From NCBI GenBank assembly GCA_008711135.1, contig VUAW01000009.1, forward strand, positions 1-64,000: a stretch of 64,000 nt of DNA. Reading direction: 5' to 3'. This document shows positions 25,981 through 36,270 of this stretch, piece by piece. A model generated the notes under the pieces. The model did not search any database. It had not been told where the DNA came from and worked only from the letters and a program-made list of their open reading frames with translations. Position numbers and translations under genes: made by a program. Positions within the stretch are counted from its first letter, which is position 1, and every line of letters begins with the position of its first letter. The stretch comes from Rhodobacteraceae bacterium LNNU 3342. Its GTDB lineage: Bacteria; Pseudomonadota; Alphaproteobacteria; Rhodobacterales; Rhodobacteraceae.

Positions 25981-28173
25981 ATGATGGATGCCGAATTCCC
26001 AGAAGGCGCCCGGGTGGGGGTGCTGACGACCCAGCCGCTTGGCCGGGTGCTGGATTACCTCGCGCCCGAAGGCGGCTGTTCGACCGGGGATGTGGTGGAG
26101 GTTCCGCTGGGCCCGCGGCGGGTGACGGGCGTGGTATGGGGGCCAGGCGCGGGGGATTTCGATGCCGCGCGGCTGCGGGCGGTCGCGCGCGTCCATGACT
26201 GCGCCCCCATACGGGACGAACTGCGCGCCTTCATCGCCCGTGCGGCGGATTACACGCTGACGCCGCTGCCGCAGATGCTGCGGCTGGCGATGCGGGCGCC
26301 GGGGCTGGGCGATCCGCCCTCGATGCGGCGCATCTATCGGCTAGGCGCTGCCGAACCTGCGCGGATGACCGACGCCCGCGCCCGCGTGCTGGAGGTTCTG
26401 CGCGACTATGGCGGCCTTGCCTTTACCCTGGGCGAGCTGGCCGAGGCCGCGGGCGTCACCCCTTCTGTCATCAAGGGCCTCGTGCAGACCGGCGCGGTGC
26501 GCGAGGAAGAAGCCCCGCGCGATTTGCCCTATCCGCGGCTTGATCCCGACCTTCCCGGCAAGCCGCTGGCAGAGGATCAGGCCGAGGCCGCCGAAGTCCT
26601 GCGCGCCGCGATCCAGTCGGGGACCTATGGCACCACGCTGCTGAAGGGGGTCACAGGATCGGGCAAGACCGAGATTTATCTGGAAGCTGTCGCCCAGTGC
26701 CTGCGGCAGGGCCGGCAGGCGCTGGTGCTGCTGCCGGAAATCGCCCTGACCGCGGAATTCCTGTCCCGGGTCGAGGGCCGCTTTGGCGCGCGTCCCGCCG
26801 AATGGCATTCGGGCGTTACCATGACGGAACGGCGGCGCCTGTGGCGGATGGTGGGCGAAGGCGGGGCGCAGCTTGTGGTGGGCGCCCGTTCGGCCCTGTT
26901 CCTGCCCTTCCGCGACCTGGGCCTCATCGTCGTGGATGAAGAACACGACACCGCCTACAAGCAGGAAGACGGCGTGCTTTACAACGCGCGCGACATGGCG
27001 GTGCTGCGGGCCTCGCTCTGTTCGGCGCAGGTGGTGCTGGCCTCGGCCACGCCCAGCCTTGAAAGCTGGGTGAACGCGGAGACCGGCAAGTACCGGCGGC
27101 TGACGCTGCGGGCGCGTTTCGGCGCCTCGGAACTGCCGGAAATGCGCGCGATCGACATGCGGGATGTGGGGCTGCCCGCCGACCGCTGGATTTCCCCGGC
27201 GCTGGCAGAGGCCGCAAAGGTCCGGATCGCCGCCGGTGAACAGGTGCTCTTTTTCCTCAACCGCCGGGGCTATGCGCCGGTGACGATCTGCCGGGCCTGC
27301 GGGCACCAGATCGCCTGTGAAGAATGCGACGCCCGCATGGTGGAACATCGGTTCCAGAAGCGGCTGATGTGCCACCAATGCGGCGCGACCCGCCCGATCC
27401 CGCAGGCCTGCCCTTCCTGCGAAGTTGAGGGGAAGCTGGCCCCGGTCGGCCCAGGTGTCGAGCGGCTGGCAGAGGAAACGACGGCGCTGTTTCCCGATGC
27501 GCGGGTGGCGGTGCTGTCTTCGGACCTGTTCGGATCGGCTCGGGCGCTCAAGGCGCAGATCGAGGCGATCGCGGCGGGTGACGCCGACATCATCATCGGC
27601 ACACAGCTGGTGGCCAAGGGGCACAACTTCCCTCTGCTGACGCTGGTGGGGGTGATCGACGCAGACCTGGGGCTTCAGGGGTCGGACCTGCGGGCGGCGG
27701 AGCGGACGTTTCAACTGATGCGGCAGGTAGCTGGGCGCGCAGGGCGGGCGGAACGCAAGGGGCTGGCGCTCCTGCAGACCTATCAGCCGGAACATCCGGT
27801 CATCCGCGCGATCCTTGGCGGGGACGAGGAAGCCTTCTGGCGGGCCGAGGCGCAGGAGCGTCTTGCCGCCGGCGTGCCGCCTTTCGGCCGCATGGCGGGG
27901 ATCATCCTGTCATCGCCCAATGTGCAAGAGGTGTTCGACTTCGGCAACGAACTGGCGCGGCGCGACGGGCCGCTGCGAGCGGTGGGGGCGCAGCTTTTCG
28001 GCCCGGCGCCCGCGCCGATCGCCCGCGTTCGGGGGCGCCACCGGGTGCGGCTGCTGGTCAAGGCCGACAAGACCGCCCCGCTGCAGGCGGCGCTGGCGCA
28101 ATGGCTTGCGCAGGTGCGGATTCCCACCAATCTGCGGCTGTCGGTGGACATCGACCCGCAAAGCTTTCTGTGA
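25981..28173 (+). CDS. priA: Primosomal protein N' (PriA helicase)
   Basis: This 730-aa superfamily-2 helicase restarts stalled replication forks. An N-terminal DNA-binding domain is followed by Walker [13 protein letters not shown] (~221-232) and DEEH (~318, [12 protein letters not shown]). Two zinc sites lie between about 438 and 480 ([26 protein letters not shown]), and the C-terminal helicase motifs include [11 protein letters not shown]. Start ATG 25981 has TAGG about 7 bases upstream; GTG 25972 is also open. It is divergent from fsa across 115 bp, with no clear promoter motif. Confidence 0.95.
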   Translation: MMDAEFPEGARVGVLTTQPLGRVLDYLAPEGGCSTGDVVEVPLGPRRVTGVVWGPGAGDFDAARLRAVARVHDCAPIRDELRAFIARAADYTLTPLPQMLRLAMRAPGLGDPPSMRRIYRLGAAEPARMTDARARVLEVLRDYGGLAFTLGELAEAAGVTPSVIKGLVQTGAVREEEAPRDLPYPRLDPDLPGKPLAEDQAEAAEVLRAAIQSGTYGTTLLKGVTGSGKTEIYLEAVAQCLRQGRQALVLLPEIALTAEFLSRVEGRFGARPAEWHSGVTMTERRRLWRMVGEGGAQLVVGARSALFLPFRDLGLIVVDEEHDTAYKQEDGVLYNARDMAVLRASLCSAQVVLASATPSLESWVNAETGKYRRLTLRARFGASELPEMRAIDMRDVGLPADRWISPALAEAAKVRIAAGEQVLFFLNRRGYAPVTICRACGHQIACEECDARMVEHRFQKRLMCHQCGATRPIPQACPSCEVEGKLAPVGPGVERLAEETTALFPDARVAVLSSDLFGSARALKAQIEAIAAGDADIIIGTQLVAKGHNFPLLTLVGVIDADLGLQGSDLRAAERTFQLMRQVAGRAGRAERKGLALLQTYQPEHPVIRAILGGDEEAFWRAEAQERLAAGVPPFGRMAGIILSSPNVQEVFDFGNELARRDGPLRAVGAQLFGPAPAPIARVRGRHRVRLLVKADKTAPLQAALAQWLAQVRIPTNLRLSVDIDPQSFL

Positions 28174-28230
28174 GGTCGCTGGCAGACTGCCCTGGCCCTG
28201 CCTATATCAGCGGAAACCAAGGAGACGCGC

Positions 28231-28881
28231 ATGTTCATCCTCAACCGCAAGAAACTGGAGATGGTGACCCCCGAAGCCGCGCTTCCGGGTCGCGCCACGC
28301 CCATTCCCACTGCGGAAACCCACTTCCTTTCGGGCCGGCCGCTCAAGGGCGAAATCCCTGCCGGTCACGCCGAGGCAGTGTTCGGCATGGGCTGCTTCTG
28401 GGGCGTGGAGCGGGTGTTCTGGAAGCTCCCCGGCGTCTGGGTGACGATGGTGGGCTATGCCGGCGGCTATACGCCGAACCCGACCTACGAGGAGGTCTGC
28501 ACCGGCCAGACCGGCCATAATGAAGTCGTCCGGCTGATCTTCGACCCGGCGCGGATCAGCTATGACCGGCTGCTGCAGGTGTTCTGGGAAAACCACGACC
28601 CGACCCAGGGCATGCGGCAGGGCAACGACATGGGGACGCAGTACCGGTCGGGCATCTATGTCTTTGACGCCGCGCAAGAGGCTGCCGCCAAGGCCAGCCT
28701 TGAGGTTTATCAGGAGCGGCTGAGCAGCGCCGGCTACGGCCCGATCACGACCGAGATCCTGCCCGCGCCGACCTTCTTCTATGCCGAGGATTATCACCAG
28801 CAGTACCTGGCCAAGAATCCGGCCGGTTATTGCGGGATCGGCGGCACGGGCGTGTCCTGCCCGGTGGGCACGGGCGCTTGA
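28231..28881 (+). CDS. msrA: Peptide methionine-S-sulfoxide reductase A
   Basis: This 216-aa enzyme repairs S-methionine sulfoxide in oxidised proteins. The catalytic Cys55 lies in [10 protein letters not shown]. The substrate-pocket segment [21 protein letters not shown] is complete, and two further cysteines at about 201 and 210 ([12 protein letters not shown]) are the recycling pair regenerated by thioredoxin. No MsrB domain is fused. AAGGAG precedes the ATG by 7 bases. It lies between priA and prmA on the same strand. Confidence 0.96.
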   Translation: MFILNRKKLEMVTPEAALPGRATPIPTAETHFLSGRPLKGEIPAGHAEAVFGMGCFWGVERVFWKLPGVWVTMVGYAGGYTPNPTYEEVCTGQTGHNEVVRLIFDPARISYDRLLQVFWENHDPTQGMRQGNDMGTQYRSGIYVFDAAQEAAAKASLEVYQERLSSAGYGPITTEILPAPTFFYAEDYHQQYLAKNPAGYCGIGGTGVSCPVGTGA

Positions 28882-28931
28882 CGCGCAGCGGGGGCGGGGA
28901 TATCCGCGCCCAAAGCATAGAAAGGCCGCCC

Positions 28932-29801
28932 ATGACCACTTTCACGGCACTCACCACCCTTGCGAATGAAGACGCGGCCCGCGCGCTGGGCGAGGCGATG
29001 GAAGAGATGGCCCCCGAACCCGTCGGCGTCGGCGTGTTCGAGATCGAGGACGGCAGCGGCCGCTGGGAAGTAGGCGGTTACTTCACTGAACGCCCGGACG
29101 AGGCGGCGCTGGCCCTTCTGTCGGCCGCCTTCGGCGCCCAGCCCTTCGCGATTTCCGAACTGCCCGACATCGACTGGGTGGCCAAGGTGCGGCGCGAACT
29201 GTCGCCGGTCGAGGCAGGCCGGTTCTTCGTCTATGGCAGCCACGACGCCGACAAGGTGCCCGAGGGTGCCGTAGCCCTGCTGATCGAGGCGGCAATGGCC
29301 TTTGGCACTGGGCACCACGGCACGACGCAGGGGTGTCTGCGCGCCCTTGACCGGCTGGATACGCAGGGTGTGATGGCGCAGAACGTGGCTGATATCGGTT
29401 GCGGCACTGCGGTTCTGGCGATGGCGGCGGCGCGGATCTGGCCGAACCCGGTGCTTGCCAGCGACATCGACGCCGTGGCGGTCGAGGTAGCAGAGGCCAA
29501 TGTTCTGGCAAACGGGCTGGAAGGCCGCGTTCTCTGCGTCGAGGCGGCGGGATTCGATCATCCTGATCTTGCCGCGGCAGCGCCTTTCGATCTGGTCTTT
29601 GCCAATATCCTCAAGGGGCCTCTGATCGAACTTGCCCCGGACATGGCCGCGCATGTCGGTCAGGGCGGGCACGTGATTCTGTCGGGTCTTCTGGTGGAAC
29701 AGGCCGAGGATGTGACGGGCGCCTATGTCGGCGCGGGTTTCACGCTTCACGAACGCGAAGATATCGGCGAGTGGACGACGCTGGTCCTGCGCCGGAACTG
29801 A
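28932..29801 (+). CDS. prmA: Ribosomal protein L11 methyltransferase
   Basis: This 289-aa SAM-dependent methyltransferase modifies ribosomal protein L11. An N-terminal L11-recognition domain is followed by the AdoMet domain with [31 protein letters not shown] (motif I, ~153-168), [16 protein letters not shown] and [13 protein letters not shown], the usual PrmA signature. The start at 28932 has AAAGG 7 bases upstream; an open frame extends to 28830 inside msrA but is not PrmA-like. An intrinsic terminator follows 9 bases after the stop. Confidence 0.92.
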   Translation: MTTFTALTTLANEDAARALGEAMEEMAPEPVGVGVFEIEDGSGRWEVGGYFTERPDEAALALLSAAFGAQPFAISELPDIDWVAKVRRELSPVEAGRFFVYGSHDADKVPEGAVALLIEAAMAFGTGHHGTTQGCLRALDRLDTQGVMAQNVADIGCGTAVLAMAAARIWPNPVLASDIDAVAVEVAEANVLANGLEGRVLCVEAAGFDHPDLAAAAPFDLVFANILKGPLIELAPDMAAHVGQGGHVILSGLLVEQAEDVTGAYVGAGFTLHEREDIGEWTTLVLRRN

Positions 29802-29810
29802 GGCAAGCGA

Positions 29811-29839
29811 AAGGCCGCGCCCGAACGGGACGCGGCCTT
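29811..29839. terminator. Bidirectional terminator between prmA and the DUF1127 gene
   Basis: AAGGCCGCG (29811-29819) pairs with CGCGGCCTT (29831-29839), with an inner CCC/GGG helix and a tight loop. The A/T ends lengthen the stem and leave CCTTTCGCTT on the minus-strand side, so it can serve both convergent genes. Confidence 0.75.
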
Positions 29840-29860
29840 ATGCCGTGCCACCCACGATGA

Positions 29861-30073
29861 TTAGCCGCGCGCGGAATAGAACAGGTCGATGTCGCCGCGG
29901 GTCAGCCCGATATCATCGAGTTCGCGGTCGCTGAGTTTCGCCAGCGCCTTGCGGGTGACGCGGTTTTCGTTCCACCGGGTGAAGGCGTTCCAGCCAGCTT
30001 CGGCGAATTGAACGAGCTTCAGCGTAGCGATGGCGCCGAAGGGGGCAGTGCGGGTCGTTTCAAAAGCGGACAT
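29861..30073 (-). CDS. DUF1127 (YjiS-like) small basic protein
   Basis: This 70-aa protein carries the DUF1127 core RKALAKLSDRELDDIGLTRGDID near its C-terminus and an aromatic amphipathic stretch in the middle. Small DUF1127 proteins are common in alphaproteobacteria; one from Rhodobacter sphaeroides (CcaF1) is reported to bind RNA and affect stress sRNAs. Whether this one does is unknown. It is monocistronic: GAGGA lies upstream of the ATG, a 294-bp gap precedes it, and a shared terminator follows. Confidence 0.85.
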   Translation of the reverse strand: MSAFETTRTAPFGAIATLKLVQFAEAGWNAFTRWNENRVTRKALAKLSDRELDDIGLTRGDIDLFYSARG

Positions 30074-30367
30074 GTCCGTGGTCCTCGTTTACAATCTGAT
30101 GGTTTTTGAAGCAGATCTCTTGTGACTGGCACATAGAGTGGGCCGCACACCCACTCAAGCGGCCTGGGTGCAAGCCGCCCTTGCGATTTCCGCATAGCTT
30201 CCTCATCCTGTCGTGTCTCGGTTTCAAGCGTGTCACAAACCGCGTCTGGATGCCGTTTCCGGGTGCTCGGATGTCGCAATTCCGGCCTTGGCCGCAACGG
30301 GCTTTGCACTGGTGAATGTTCGCGGTTCGTGCTAGCTGCGTCAGAAAAGCAACAAGGCGGGGGCGGA
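30074..30367. other. Divergent intergenic region DUF1127 / ruvC
   Basis: This 294-bp region must hold the promoters for the DUF1127 gene and the ruvCAB operon. I see no coding sequence, no strong hairpin and no convincing LexA-type GTTC-N7-GTTC site. A GC-rich ribosome-binding region (GGCGGGGGCGGA) precedes the ruvC ATG. Confidence 0.4.
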
Positions 30368-30874
30368 ATGCGCGTATTGGGGATCGACCCGGGCCTGCGC
30401 AACATGGGCTGGGGGATCATCGATGTCAGCGGGGCGCGACTCAGCCACGTCGCGAACGGGATCTGCCATTCTGCGGGGGACGTGCTGGCAGACCGGCTGC
30501 TGTCCCTGCACGCGCAATTGACCCAGATCGTTGAACGGCATGCCCCCGACGCGGCCGCGGTGGAACAGACCTTCGTCAACAAGGATGCCGTGGCTACCCT
30601 GAAGCTCGGGCAGGCGCGGGGCATCGCCCTGCTGGTGCCGGCGCAGGCGGGGCTGACGGTCGGAGAATACGCGCCGAACGCGGTCAAGAAGACAGTCGTG
30701 GGCGTGGGCCATGCCGCCAAGGCGCAGATCGACCACATGGTGCGGTTGCACCTGCCAGGCGTCTCCATCGCGGGTGCCGACGCGGCCGATGCGCTCGCCA
30801 TCGCGATCTGCCACGCACATCACCTTCAATCGGCGGGCAAGCTTGCCGCCGCGTTGCAGAGGGCCGGGGCATGA
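30368..30874 (+). CDS. ruvC: Holliday junction resolvase RuvC
   Basis: This 168-aa endonuclease cuts Holliday junctions delivered by RuvAB. It keeps the acidic RNase H-like active site: Asp7 in [12 protein letters not shown], a Glu near 66 ([10 protein letters not shown]), and the Asp residues near 139-142 in [15 protein letters not shown]. Start ATG 30368 follows a G-rich Shine-Dalgarno; an open frame runs back to 30230 but is not RuvC-like. It overlaps ruvA by ATGA. Confidence 0.96.
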   Translation: MRVLGIDPGLRNMGWGIIDVSGARLSHVANGICHSAGDVLADRLLSLHAQLTQIVERHAPDAAAVEQTFVNKDAVATLKLGQARGIALLVPAQAGLTVGEYAPNAVKKTVVGVGHAAKAQIDHMVRLHLPGVSIAGADAADALAIAICHAHHLQSAGKLAAALQRAGA

Positions 30875-31545
30875 TCGGCAAGATCGCAGGACGGCTTGAT
30901 TATCGCGGCCTTGATCACGTGCTGATCGACGTGCGCGGCGTTGGCTACATTGTCCATGTGTCGGACCGGACGCTGGCGCAGATGCCGCAGATCGGCGGCG
31001 CCGTCGCCCTTTATACCGAGCTTCTGGTGCGCGAGGATCTGCTGCAGCTATTCGGTTTTCCGACGCTGCTGGAAAAGGAATGGCACCGGCTGCTGATAAG
31101 CGTGCAGGGCGTGGGGGCAAAGGCCGCGATGGCGATCCTGTCGACGCTTGGCGCCGATGGTGTGGGCCGGGCGATTGCCCTGGGCGACTGGAACGCGGTC
31201 AAGGCCGCGCCGGGGGTTGGCCCCAAGCTCGCTCAGCGGGTGGTGCTGGAACTCAAGAACAAGGCGCCGGGGATCATGGCCATGGGCGCGACCCTTGGCG
31301 CTGCCATGGGAGCCGCTCCCGCCCTGCCGGATGATGCGGTCATCGAGGCGCCCGCCGTCCCGGTAACGCCGACGCCCCGCCCCCCTTCCGCCGCGACGGC
31401 AGAGGCGCTTTCTGCCCTGATCAACCTGGGCTATTCCCACGGCGATGCCGCCGGCGCCGTGGCCGAGGCCGCGACCTCCGATCCCGCCGCCGAGACGCCC
31501 GTGCTCATCCGCGCCGCGCTCCGCCTGCTTGCACCGAAGGGTTAA
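30871..31545 (+). CDS. ruvA: Holliday junction DNA helicase subunit RuvA
   Basis: This 224-aa junction-binding subunit has the N-terminal OB-fold start [13 protein letters not shown] and [23 protein letters not shown]. Two helix-hairpin-helix elements follow ([18 protein letters not shown] and [18 protein letters not shown]). An Ala/Pro-rich linker leads to the RuvB-contacting domain III ([21 protein letters not shown]). The order ruvC-ruvA-ruvB with 3-4 bp junctions indicates a single operon. Confidence 0.96.
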   Translation: MIGKIAGRLDYRGLDHVLIDVRGVGYIVHVSDRTLAQMPQIGGAVALYTELLVREDLLQLFGFPTLLEKEWHRLLISVQGVGAKAAMAILSTLGADGVGRAIALGDWNAVKAAPGVGPKLAQRVVLELKNKAPGIMAMGATLGAAMGAAPALPDDAVIEAPAVPVTPTPRPPSAATAEALSALINLGYSHGDAAGAVAEAATSDPAAETPVLIRAALRLLAPKG

Positions 31546-31548
31546 GCC

Positions 31549-32589
31549 ATGCCCCAGCCTGACCCGACCCTTCGCCCCGAGGTGCAGCCCGAGGATACCG
31601 ACCGCGCCCTTCGCCCTCAGCGGCTCGAAGAATTCATCGGCCAGGCAGAGGCGCGCGCCAACCTCCGCGTCTTCATCGACAGCGCCCGGATGCGGGGCGA
31701 GGCTATGGACCACACGCTGTTCTATGGCCCGCCGGGCCTTGGCAAGACCACGCTGGCGCAGATCATGGCGCGGGAACTGGGGGTGGGGTTCCGCATGACG
31801 TCCGGCCCTGTCCTCGCCAAGCCCGGGGATCTGGCCGCGATCCTGACCAACCTTGAGCCGCGCGACGTGCTGTTCATCGACGAAATCCACCGCCTCTCCC
31901 CCGTGGTAGAGGAAGTGCTCTATCCTGCGCTGGAGGATTTCGCGCTTGACCTCGTGATCGGTGAGGGGCCGGCGGCGCGGACGGTGCGGATCGACCTGCC
32001 GCCCTTCACGCTGGTGGGGGCGACCACGCGGCTCGGCCTGCTGACCACGCCGCTGCGCGACCGCTTCGGCATTCCGACCCGGCTGCAGTTCTACAACGAG
32101 GATGAACTGAACGAGATCGTCACCCGCGGCGCCCGAATGCTGGGTGTGCCTGCCGACCCGGACGGGCCGCGCGAAATTGCCCGCCGCGCCCGGGGCACGC
32201 CGCGGATCGCGGGCCGACTGCTGCGCCGGGTGGTGGATTTTGCGCTGGTTGAAGGCGATGGGCGTCTGACCCGCGCCCTTGCCGACAGCTCACTGACACG
32301 GCTGGGCGTCGATCACCTTGGCCTTGACGGGGCAGACCGGCGCTACCTGCGGCTGATCGCCGAAAACTATGGCGGCGGCCCCGTGGGGATCGAGACGATT
32401 TCCGCCGCGTTGTCCGAGGCGCGAGACGCAATTGAAGAGGTGATTGAGCCGTTCCTGTTGCAGCAGGGGCTGATCCAGCGCACGACGCGGGGACGGATGC
32501 TGGCTGCCAAGGCTTGGCGGCACCTGGGGCTGGATGCGCCGCGCGGTCCCGGACAACCCGACCTGTTCGAGGGGCAGAATGACACCTGA
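31549..32589 (+). CDS. ruvB: Holliday junction DNA helicase motor RuvB
   Basis: This 346-aa AAA+ motor drives branch migration with RuvA. Walker A is [12 protein letters not shown] (~59-70) and Walker B is LFIDEIHR (~108-115). Sensor 1 is in [18 protein letters not shown]. The C-terminal winged helix ends [18 protein letters not shown]. The last 11 bases overlap the start of the next gene. Confidence 0.97.
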   Translation: MPQPDPTLRPEVQPEDTDRALRPQRLEEFIGQAEARANLRVFIDSARMRGEAMDHTLFYGPPGLGKTTLAQIMARELGVGFRMTSGPVLAKPGDLAAILTNLEPRDVLFIDEIHRLSPVVEEVLYPALEDFALDLVIGEGPAARTVRIDLPPFTLVGATTRLGLLTTPLRDRFGIPTRLQFYNEDELNEIVTRGARMLGVPADPDGPREIARRARGTPRIAGRLLRRVVDFALVEGDGRLTRALADSSLTRLGVDHLGLDGADRRYLRLIAENYGGGPVGIETISAALSEARDAIEEVIEPFLLQQGLIQRTTRGRMLAAKAWRHLGLDAPRGPGQPDLFEGQNDT

Positions 32590-33199
32590 AGCCGTTGCCG
32601 AATGTTTCACGCGCCCCGATGGGCAGTACATTTTCGCCCGTTGGGGCCGGCCGATCGTGCCCGTGGTTTTTGGCGTGGACGATGCGACGCTGTCCACCGT
32701 GAAGGGCGCGATCGAGGCGGTCGTGACGGTCGCCGATCATCGCATGGCGGAAACCGACCCGGAATTGGGTGTCAACCTGATGATCTTCTTCTTCCGGGAA
32801 TGGGCCGAGCTTGCAGAGATGCCGAACCTTGACCGGCTGCTGCCCGATCTCGGCCCCTTGGTGGCGCGGCTGCAGGCCGAGGAGGCGAACCAGTACCGCA
32901 TCTTCCGCTTCGATCCCTCGGGGGCGATCCGCGCGGCCTTCGTCTTCATCCGGATGGACGCGCATCTGTCGGCCATGCCCGCCGAAACCCTGGCGCTGGC
33001 GCAGGCGGCGCAGGTGATGCTGCTCTGGTCCGACCGGGCCTTTGCCGGAACCTCGCCCCTCGCCCGCGCCGGCGAACGTGTAATCCTGCGGCCGGAGATC
33101 GGCGCCCTGATCCGTGCGGCCTATGATCCGGTCCTGCCCGCCGCCGCGCGGGATGCAAGCCATGCCCTGCGGCTTTATGCCCGGCTGGGGTCCATATGA
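32579..33199 (+). CDS. Conserved-looking protein of unknown function between ruvB and ybgC
   Basis: This 206-aa soluble protein starts at an ATG inside the end of ruvB with GAGGGG 4-6 bases upstream, and its stop overlaps ybgC by ATGA, so it belongs to the run of coupled genes. No signal peptide, membrane helix or known motif is seen. A central region is rich in hydrophobic and acidic residues ([19 protein letters not shown]), and [19 protein letters not shown] looks like a beta-strand core. I do not recognise the family. Confidence 0.8.
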   Translation: MTPEAVAECFTRPDGQYIFARWGRPIVPVVFGVDDATLSTVKGAIEAVVTVADHRMAETDPELGVNLMIFFFREWAELAEMPNLDRLLPDLGPLVARLQAEEANQYRIFRFDPSGAIRAAFVFIRMDAHLSAMPAETLALAQAAQVMLLWSDRAFAGTSPLARAGERVILRPEIGALIRAAYDPVLPAAARDASHALRLYARLGSI

Positions 33200-33576
33200 A
33201 GCACCGCTTTACCTGCCGCGTATATTATGAAGATACCGACCTCGCCGGTATCGTCTATTACGCGAACTACCTGAAGTTTATCGAACGCGCGCGCAGCGAA
33301 TGGGTGCGCGCGCGGGGCATCAATCAGCGCCAATTAAAGGATGAACAGGGTATTGTTTTCGCCGTTCGCCGGCTGGAGGCCGACTACCTGAGCCCCGCCC
33401 GTTTCGATGACCTGCTTGAGGTGGACACTGAAATCGCCGCCCGGACGCCCGCGCGTATCGTTCTGAATCAAACGGTTCTGCGGGATGGGGCGCCACTGTT
33501 CCGCGCCGTGGTGACGCTGGTCTGCCTTGGCCCCGGCGGGGCACCCATGCGCCTGCCGCAGGCCTTGCGCGCCTGA
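33196..33576 (+). CDS. ybgC: Tol-Pal system-associated acyl-CoA thioesterase YbgC
   Basis: This 126-aa hot-dog-fold thioesterase has the YbgC/4-hydroxybenzoyl-CoA thioesterase signature YYEDTDLAGIVYYANYLKF, where the Asp of EDTD is the catalytic residue. It hydrolyses acyl-CoA or acyl-ACP and by its conserved linkage is thought to assist outer-membrane lipid balance with Tol-Pal. The start overlaps the preceding unknown gene. A 99-bp gap with a promoter-like pair separates it from tolQ. Confidence 0.93.
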   Translation: MKHRFTCRVYYEDTDLAGIVYYANYLKFIERARSEWVRARGINQRQLKDEQGIVFAVRRLEADYLSPARFDDLLEVDTEIAARTPARIVLNQTVLRDGAPLFRAVVTLVCLGPGGAPMRLPQALRA

Positions 33577-33596
33577 GCGCCGCCCACGCGGTTGTG

Positions 33597-33626
33597 TTGG
33601 CAATCCCCCTTAAAACCCGCTACAAA
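33597..33626 (+). promoter_or_regulatory. Candidate sigma-70-type promoter for tolQRAB
   Basis: TTGGCA (33597-33602, 5 of 6 to TTGACA) and TACAAA (33621-33626, 4 of 6 to TATAAT) are 18 bp apart, about 50 bp before the tolQ ATG in the only sizeable gap of this part of the operon. Alphaproteobacterial promoters are variable, so this is tentative. Confidence 0.35.
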
Positions 33627-33675
33627 GCTGCTAAGAGAACCGCATAAAAGCGGCCTTCAGGTAACGAGCAGGCAC

Positions 33676-34371
33676 ATGGAAACCGAAACCCTTGCGATGG
33701 CGCAGGAGATTGACTTCTCCTTGATCGCGCTTTTCGCCCGCGCGACCTTCACCGTGAAGCTGGTGATGATCATGCTGATCATCATGTCCTTCTGGTCTTG
33801 GGCGATCATCATCCAGAAACACATCGCTCTTCGCCTTGCACGGCGCGAAGCCACGATCTTTGACCGCGCCTTCTGGTCCGGCGAACCGCTGGACGAGCTG
33901 TTCGAGCGGATCGGCCCGCAGCCCGACGGCGCGTCGGGCAAGATCTTTGCCGCCGGAATGCTGGAATGGCGCCGCAGCCACAAGCAGGATGGGGCGCTGA
34001 TCGCGGGCGCCCAGCAGCGAATCGACCGGTCGATGGACGTGGCGATCGCCAAGGAAAGCGAAGACCTTAACAGCGGCCTGTCCTTTCTGGCCACCACCGG
34101 CGCCACGGCCCCCTTCATTGGCCTGTTCGGCACCGTCTGGGGCATCAAGCACGCCTTCGAGGAAATCGCCATCGCCCAGAACACCAACCTTGCCGTCGTG
34201 GCGCCGGGCATCGCCGAGGCGCTTCTGGCGACCGGGCTTGGCCTTTTGGCCGCGATTCCGGCGGTGATCTTCTACAACAAGCTGTCAGCCGACAGCGACC
34301 GCATCATCGGCGGGTACGAATCCTTTGCCGACGAATTCTCGACCATCCTCTCGCGCCAGCTGGACGCCTGA
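33676..34371 (+). CDS. tolQ: Tol-Pal system inner-membrane protein TolQ
   Basis: This 231-aa proton-channel component of the Tol system is homologous to ExbB/MotA. Three membrane helices: one near 16-40 and two flanking the conserved LSFLATTGATAPFIGLFGTVWGI and EALLATGLGLLAAIPAVIFYN regions, which line the proton path with TolR. Start ATG 33676 has AGCAGG upstream; the open frame to 33592 is not TolQ-like. It energises outer-membrane constriction during division. Confidence 0.95.
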   Translation: METETLAMAQEIDFSLIALFARATFTVKLVMIMLIIMSFWSWAIIIQKHIALRLARREATIFDRAFWSGEPLDELFERIGPQPDGASGKIFAAGMLEWRRSHKQDGALIAGAQQRIDRSMDVAIAKESEDLNSGLSFLATTGATAPFIGLFGTVWGIKHAFEEIAIAQNTNLAVVAPGIAEALLATGLGLLAAIPAVIFYNKLSADSDRIIGGYESFADEFSTILSRQLDA

Positions 34372-34374
34372 CCG

Positions 34375-34848
34375 ATGGGCGCGGGTGTCATGAAGAAGGG
34401 CGGCGGAGGCGGCCGCCGCGGGCGCAATCGGGGCCGGGCGCAGGCCATGGCCGAAATCAACGTCACGCCCTTCGTGGACGTGATGCTGGTGCTGCTGATC
34501 ATCTTCATGGTGGCGGCGCCGCTTCTGACGGTGGGCGTGCCGGTTGAGCTGCCGCGCACCGCCGCCAGCGCGCTGCCGACCGAACAGGAAGAGCCGCTGA
34601 CCATCACCGTCACCGCAGACGGGCAGCTCCTGATCCAGACGACTGAAACCGCCGAGGACGAGCTGATCCCCCGCCTGCGTGCCGTGGCGGCCGAACGCGC
34701 AGATGACAAGGTCTTCCTGCGGGCCGATGGCACCATTCCGTACGAACGGGTCGTCCAGATCATGGGCGCGCTGAACGCCGGCGGCTTCCGCAACATCGGG
34801 CTGGTGACCGACACGGGCGGGCCGACCTTCGGCGCGAATGACGGCTAG
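34375..34848 (+). CDS. tolR: Tol-Pal system protein TolR
   Basis: This 157-aa ExbD/TolR-family protein has a Gly/Arg-rich cytoplasmic N-terminus, then EINVTPFVDVMLVLLIIFMV, the single membrane helix whose Asp (FVD) is the protonatable residue. A periplasmic domain follows (TADGQLLIQ, then FLRADGTIPYERVVQIMGAL). It begins 3 bp after tolQ and overlaps the region just before tolA. Confidence 0.95.
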   Translation: MGAGVMKKGGGGGRRGRNRGRAQAMAEINVTPFVDVMLVLLIIFMVAAPLLTVGVPVELPRTAASALPTEQEEPLTITVTADGQLLIQTTETAEDELIPRLRAVAAERADDKVFLRADGTIPYERVVQIMGALNAGGFRNIGLVTDTGGPTFGANDG

Positions 34849-34855
34849 GCCAACC

Positions 34856-36190
34856 ATGAACACGGGGACGAAAATCTCTGCGATCGGGCATGCCGGCCTG
34901 ATTCTCTGGGTGATGATCGCGGGGTTCTTCGAGTCCCCGCCGCCCCGGACGCTTGAGGTTGCCGAAGTATCGCTGATCTCCTCGGCCGAATTCGCGGCGC
35001 TTCAGGAAGCGGCGAGCGCGCCTGCGCCAGCGGCGCCTGCCGAACCCGCACCACAACCGGCGCCCGAACCCGTGGCACCGCCCGCGCCTGCGCCCGTTCC
35101 CGAACCTGCGCCCGAACCCGCCCCGGTGCCGGAGCCCACCCCGGAACCCGTGCCCGCCCCGGTGCCAGAGCCCGCCCCGGTGCCCCCGGCGCCGCGGCCG
35201 CCAGCCCCGCAGCCAGAGCCGGAACCGGAGCCCCAGCCGACCCCTGAACCCGAACCCCCGGCACCCGCGCCGCCGGCTCCCACGGCAACGCTGCTGCCCG
35301 ATGTGCAGGCCCGTCCGCGTCCCCGTCCGGTGGACCGCGTGGCTCCGACACCGACCGAAGCGCCGCCGCCCGAGGCGACCGTCGCGGAAACCGTGCAAGA
35401 GGCCGTAACCGCCGAGCCGGAGGCCGCGCCGGCAGATACGCCGCGCCCGCCGCAAGAGGCGACCGCGCCCGAGGAAGCCACGACCGAGATCGTAACCGAA
35501 GCCACGGAAACCTCCGAAACGAGAGAGGCCGCGGTCGCGCCGCCGGTCGCCGCGCCCGATGCGAGCGTCCGGCCCCGCAACCGTCCGGCACGCCCGACGC
35601 CCCCGGCTCCGACCCCGACGCAGACGGCCGAGGCACCCGCCGCAACCCCCTCGCCTGAAACGCCACGCCCCGCCCAACCAGAGACCCCGCGTCCGGCGCA
35701 GCCTGACACCCCGCGCCCGGCACAGCCGGAAACGCCGCGGCCTGCTCAACCGGAAGCTTCACGCCCGGAGCAGCCCGCAGCCGATGCGCTCGCCGATGCC
35801 GTCGCCTCTGCCGTGGCAGAGGCTGCGGGGCAAAACCCGGCGCCTGCAGCGTCTGGGCCCGTCGGGCCGCCGCTGACCGCAGGCGAACGTGATGCCTTCC
35901 GCCTGGCGGTGCAGCAGTGCTGGAACGTCGGCGCGCTGTCGACCGAGGCGCTGCAGGTTACCGTGACCGTGGGGCTTAACATCGCCCGCGACGGCAAGCC
36001 GGACCAAGGCTCGCTCCGGATGCTGGGCTTCCAGGGCGGGACCGAGGCCGGGGCGCGCCAAGCCTATGAAACCGCCCGTCGCGCGATCCTGCGCTGCGGC
36101 GCCAACGGCTTCAACCTGCCCGCCGACAAGTACGAACAGTGGCGCGAGGTGGAACTCGTCTTCAACCCCGAAGGGATGCGGATGCGATGA
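34856..36190 (+). CDS. tolA: Tol-Pal system protein TolA with Pro/Ala/Glu-rich linker
   Basis: This 444-aa protein spans the periplasm between TolQR and Pal/TolB. The N-terminal helix [19 protein letters not shown] anchors it. A ~300-residue linker made of PAPEP/PVPEP-type repeats follows and includes five 8-residue units of ETPRPAQP type. The C-terminal domain III ([19 protein letters not shown] end) carries the TolA/TonB-like fold. The linker is TonB-like and extended rather than the Ala/Lys-rich helix of E. coli TolA. ATG 34856 has TAGG upstream; an ATG at 34838 inside tolR has no site. Confidence 0.9.
   Translation: MNTGTKISAIGHAGLILWVMIAGFFESPPPRTLEVAEVSLISSAEFAALQEAASAPAPAAPAEPAPQPAPEPVAPPAPAPVPEPAPEPAPVPEPTPEPVPAPVPEPAPVPPAPRPPAPQPEPEPEPQPTPEPEPPAPAPPAPTATLLPDVQARPRPRPVDRVAPTPTEAPPPEATVAETVQEAVTAEPEAAPADTPRPPQEATAPEEATTEIVTEATETSETREAAVAPPVAAPDASVRPRNRPARPTPPAPTPTQTAEAPAATPSPETPRPAQPETPRPAQPDTPRPAQPETPRPAQPEASRPEQPAADALADAVASAVAEAAGQNPAPAASGPVGPPLTAGERDAFRLAVQQCWNVGALSTEALQVTVTVGLNIARDGKPDQGSLRMLGFQGGTEAGARQAYETARRAILRCGANGFNLPADKYEQWREVELVFNPEGMRMR
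35657..35776 (+). repeat. Five tandem 24-bp repeats in tolA
   Basis: Five in-frame units encode [32 protein letters not shown] and the diverged EASRPEQP. The codons differ between units, so the DNA repeats are imperfect and old, while the peptide is kept. Confidence 0.8.
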
Positions 36191-36270
36191 CAGCCACTTT
36201 CCCTCGGACCGGACGGCTCTGCCGCGCGTTGAACCCATTGCGTATCGCTTCCCTTGTTCAAGAGGACCTG

